Assembly (NCBI GenBank): GCA_018399375.1
Contig: JAGYOV010000050.1
Location: forward strand, 1-6,955
From: Dehalococcoidia bacterium
Lineage (GTDB): Bacteria; Chloroflexota; Dehalococcoidia; GIF9; AB-539-J10
DNA: 6,955 nt
Direction: 5' to 3'
The position numbers and the translations under genes were made by a program. The notes below the pieces were generated by a model, which had not been told where the DNA came from, ran no database searches, and saw only the letters and a program-made list of their open reading frames with translations. Below are positions 5,158 to 6,955 of this stretch, piece after piece; positions within the stretch are counted from its first letter, which is position 1; each line of letters begins with the position of its first letter.

Positions 5158-6081
5158 TTAGGACACAACAAATGTCGCTGCCGCGGGCGCAACTTTTATA
5201 GTTATCGGTGTTTTCCCAATTATATCTCCATCTGCCTGTACAGAGAGGGTTTCTTTGCAACGTATGGTGATTTTTTCGGCGCGTGTAATGCAATGAATGG
5301 TTCGTTTCTGCCTCCTCTTTAGGATATCCAGCAGGGCGTTTATAATTTCGCCCATATTGCTCTTATGCACGATACATACTTCTAACTTCCCATCATTTAT
5401 TTTGCTATCGACAAGCTTATATTGAGGTGCCAGCAGAGAACTAGTGTTGGCGATAAATACCTCTGCCGCATGAACTCTATATAACTTGTTATCTATTTCA
5501 AGGGAAAATGTTTTCGGGGATACTTTGGAGATATGCCTGATGACAGCAAATACATAAGCTATAATTCCCAATGATGATTTCTGCTCTTGCTTAAGGCTCT
5601 CTAGTGAGGTTGAAGAAATACCTGTCGAGGCGTTCATGAAAAACAGTCTGTTGTTTATTTCTATGCCATCTATTGTCTCTGTTTTTCTGGGGGTATGAAT
5701 CATCTGAAGAATGTTTTTAGGACTGTTTGGTATGCCCAGTACCTGTGCCAGCATATTGCTGGTGCCAGTAGGAACGATGCTAATAGTGGACTGTGTGCCA
5801 CGCAAGCAAGTAGCGATAGCTGCTACTGTTCCATCTCCTCCCATAACGATGAAAGAGCGAATGCCTTCGTTGACAGCTTGGTCTATTCTCTTTGGCAGTT
5901 CTCTCCATTCAGTTATGTAATATGCATCGTTAGCGTGATTCTGAGAGAAAACGGCAGCGGTTATGCGCTTTTGTAGTATTTTCCCCCTGTAGTTACCTGA
6001 TCTGGGATTGATGACAATAAGGGTTTTTGCCTCATACGCTCCGCTGTGATTTTTTGTCCCTTCCCTCTGCGGTTCTCTCAT
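5158..6081 (-). CDS. Diacylglycerol/sphingosine kinase-like lipid kinase (YegS/DgkB superfamily)
   Basis: Members phosphorylate lipid hydroxyls such as diacylglycerol with ATP at the inner membrane face, feeding phosphatidate back to phospholipid synthesis or making other lipid phosphates. The 307-residue length is typical. Family motifs in order: NPRSG (25-29), the nucleotide-binding GGDGT (81-85), PTGTSN (104-109) followed by LGIP, IDG (138-140), NASTGIS (150-156), DSKINDGKLEV (225-235) and ADGD (293-296) near the C-terminus. Two positions differ from commoner forms: GGDGT is followed by VAAIA, without the frequent N-E pair, and the late motif is DGD instead of DGE. ATG 6081 has no clear ribosome-binding site, so the start is open; the first 17 residues precede the conserved domain. 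The MFS gene lies 117 bases upstream on the same strand. The exact lipid substrate cannot be inferred. Confidence 0.9.
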   Translation of the reverse strand: MREPQREGTKNHSGAYEAKTLIVINPRSGNYRGKILQKRITAAVFSQNHANDAYYITEWRELPKRIDQAVNEGIRSFIVMGGDGTVAAIATCLRGTQSTISIVPTGTSNMLAQVLGIPNSPKNILQMIHTPRKTETIDGIEINNRLFFMNASTGISSTSLESLKQEQKSSLGIIAYVFAVIRHISKVSPKTFSLEIDNKLYRVHAAEVFIANTSSLLAPQYKLVDSKINDGKLEVCIVHKSNMGEIINALLDILKRRQKRTIHCITRAEKITIRCKETLSVQADGDIIGKTPITIKVAPAAATFVVS

Positions 6082-6161
6082 CGGTCTATACTTTCGCTGT
6101 TTTTTGTCGTTGGTTTCTTGCTTAGGTTCTTACATTTAGAGGATGTTGGATTTTCACATCA

Positions 6162-6190
6162 GTTGTAGCGTTGGAAAAGATGTTAGTCAA
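6162..6190 (-). promoter_or_regulatory. Candidate promoter for the lipid kinase
   Basis: On the minus strand TTGACT (6190-6185) is separated by 17 bases from TACAAC (6167-6162), giving five and four matches to the consensus hexamers. It lies just after the MFS stop codon and about 80 bases before the kinase start, so the kinase may have its own transcript in addition to read-through from the transporter gene. Confidence 0.35.
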
Positions 6191-6198
6191 TAGTTAAA

Positions 6199-6955
6199 TT
6201 AGATATTCAATGAGCGGGCAAGATTTTGTGGTTCCTTTAAGAACCAGGATAGGCCTGCCACAGTTAGTGCCACTACAATACCTCCGATAAAGACAGGAGT
6301 GTAGCTGCTCCCACTTATGTCAAATATGTAGCCGGCCGTAAAAGCACCCATAGCTGCTCCTGCCTGCCAGCCCATTTCAATTAATCCCAGTATTATGCCG
6401 ATATAGCGCAACCCGAATATGTCGCCCACTAGGGCAGCGTGAACGGGGGCTATTCCTCCAAAGGCAATTCCAAAAATTATGGCGAATATATATAGCATCC
6501 ATAATTCTGAGGCAATGGTAAGCCAAGTCATTGATATTGCCATCAGCAGTGAGCAAATAATATAAGTTCGCTTTCTGCCAATGCTATCTGAAATTCTACC
6601 TATCAACAATCTTGCTGCTATGCCTGAGCCTCCGATAATGCTGAGCAAAGAAGCTGCTTTGAAGGGGAGGATGTCCATGTCAATTGCGTGCGGGACAAGA
6701 TGGGCCGTTACTGTATAGGCGCAGGAAGAATATAAGAACATTATACTGAGTAGGAGCCAGAAATTTTTAGTTCTGATGGCCTCATACAGGGAAAGGCTTC
6801 CCTGTATGAGGAAAGAAGTTTCTGTATGGGGTACATATGTAGGAGTCTCTTGGCCGTTACTGGTGTGAGATGTCGATCTTTTGCTATAAGGTTCTCGCAG
6901 CAACAGGCTACATGGGATCATGACGCAAAGCGCTATCAATCCAACGATGATGAAG
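6199..6955 (-). CDS. MFS transporter, MCT/OFA-like, 5' part outside the window
   Basis: This is the C-terminal half of a 12-helix major facilitator transporter, with 251 residues visible. The reading frame stays open to the right edge, beginning FIIVGLIALCVMIPCSLLL, which looks like helix 6, so the gene starts beyond the window. A TTG at 6939 is an internal codon and not a credible start. A hydrophilic central loop (SKRSTSHTSNGQETPTY) follows, then SLYEAIRTKNFWLLL leading into helix 7 and five further helices to the end. The loop between helices 8 and 9 has the MFS motif G-R-I-S-D-S-I-G-R-K-R. The pattern of short loop, then EA-x-R-T-x-x-FW before helix 7, resembles monocarboxylate and oxalate/formate antiporter-like families, so a small carboxylate is a possible substrate (inference). 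The C-terminus is short and cytoplasmic. It lies upstream of the lipid kinase in the same direction. Confidence 0.88.
   Translation of the reverse strand, partial: FIIVGLIALCVMIPCSLLLREPYSKRSTSHTSNGQETPTYVPHTETSFLIQGSLSLYEAIRTKNFWLLLSIMFLYSSCAYTVTAHLVPHAIDMDILPFKAASLLSIIGGSGIAARLLIGRISDSIGRKRTYIICSLLMAISMTWLTIASELWMLYIFAIIFGIAFGGIAPVHAALVGDIFGLRYIGIILGLIEMGWQAGAAMGAFTAGYIFDISGSSYTPVFIGGIVVALTVAGLSWFLKEPQNLARSLNI

Overview
The window reads as a bacterial chromosome segment with a GC content in the mid-40s by eye. It holds two conserved gene blocks, both on the minus strand, that flank a plus-strand island of unfamiliar genes. No rRNA, tRNA, CRISPR array or insertion sequence was seen. The organism cannot be fixed from sequence alone. 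The Hsp20-Lon pair, the YegS-type lipid kinase and the MCT/OFA-like transporter would fit an anaerobic lineage such as Chloroflexota (Dehalococcoidia), but this is a weak inference.

Region 1 (1-2853, minus strand) is a protein quality-control operon. A small heat-shock protein (Hsp20) is followed by an ATP-dependent Lon protease. A strong ribosome-binding site places the Lon start at a GTG at 2321, not at the ATG at 2429 that lies inside the Hsp20 gene. Lon keeps all its catalytic residues but stops about 29 residues short of the E. coli C-terminus, so a natural truncation or a frameshift should be considered. A candidate Hsp20 promoter lies near 2955-2983.

Region 2 (about 2854-5150, plus strand) is the unusual part. 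A 443-base gap holds a perfect 12-bp inverted repeat (3161-3172 and 3234-3245) enclosing 61 bases, followed by a T-run; it looks like a structured RNA or a small mobile or recognition element. Next come an 80-residue protein of unknown function and a RecA-like (RepA/AAA_25-type) ATPase whose Walker A motif ends GKA instead of GKT/GKS. A 266-base leader follows, with a candidate promoter embedded in a palindrome, a possible 24-codon ORF, a hairpin and a six-codon micro-ORF. The micro-ORF contains the ribosome-binding site of the last gene, which encodes a 146-residue protein built from two tandem 63-residue repeats. None of the three main proteins was matched to a characterised system. Their shared direction and isolation between housekeeping genes suggest an acquired cassette or element remnant.

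Region 3 (5158-6955, minus strand) holds a diacylglycerol/sphingosine-kinase-like lipid kinase. Upstream of it is the C-terminal half of a 12-helix MFS transporter that runs off the right edge. The lipid kinase meets the repeat-protein gene tail to tail with only 12 bases between stop codons.
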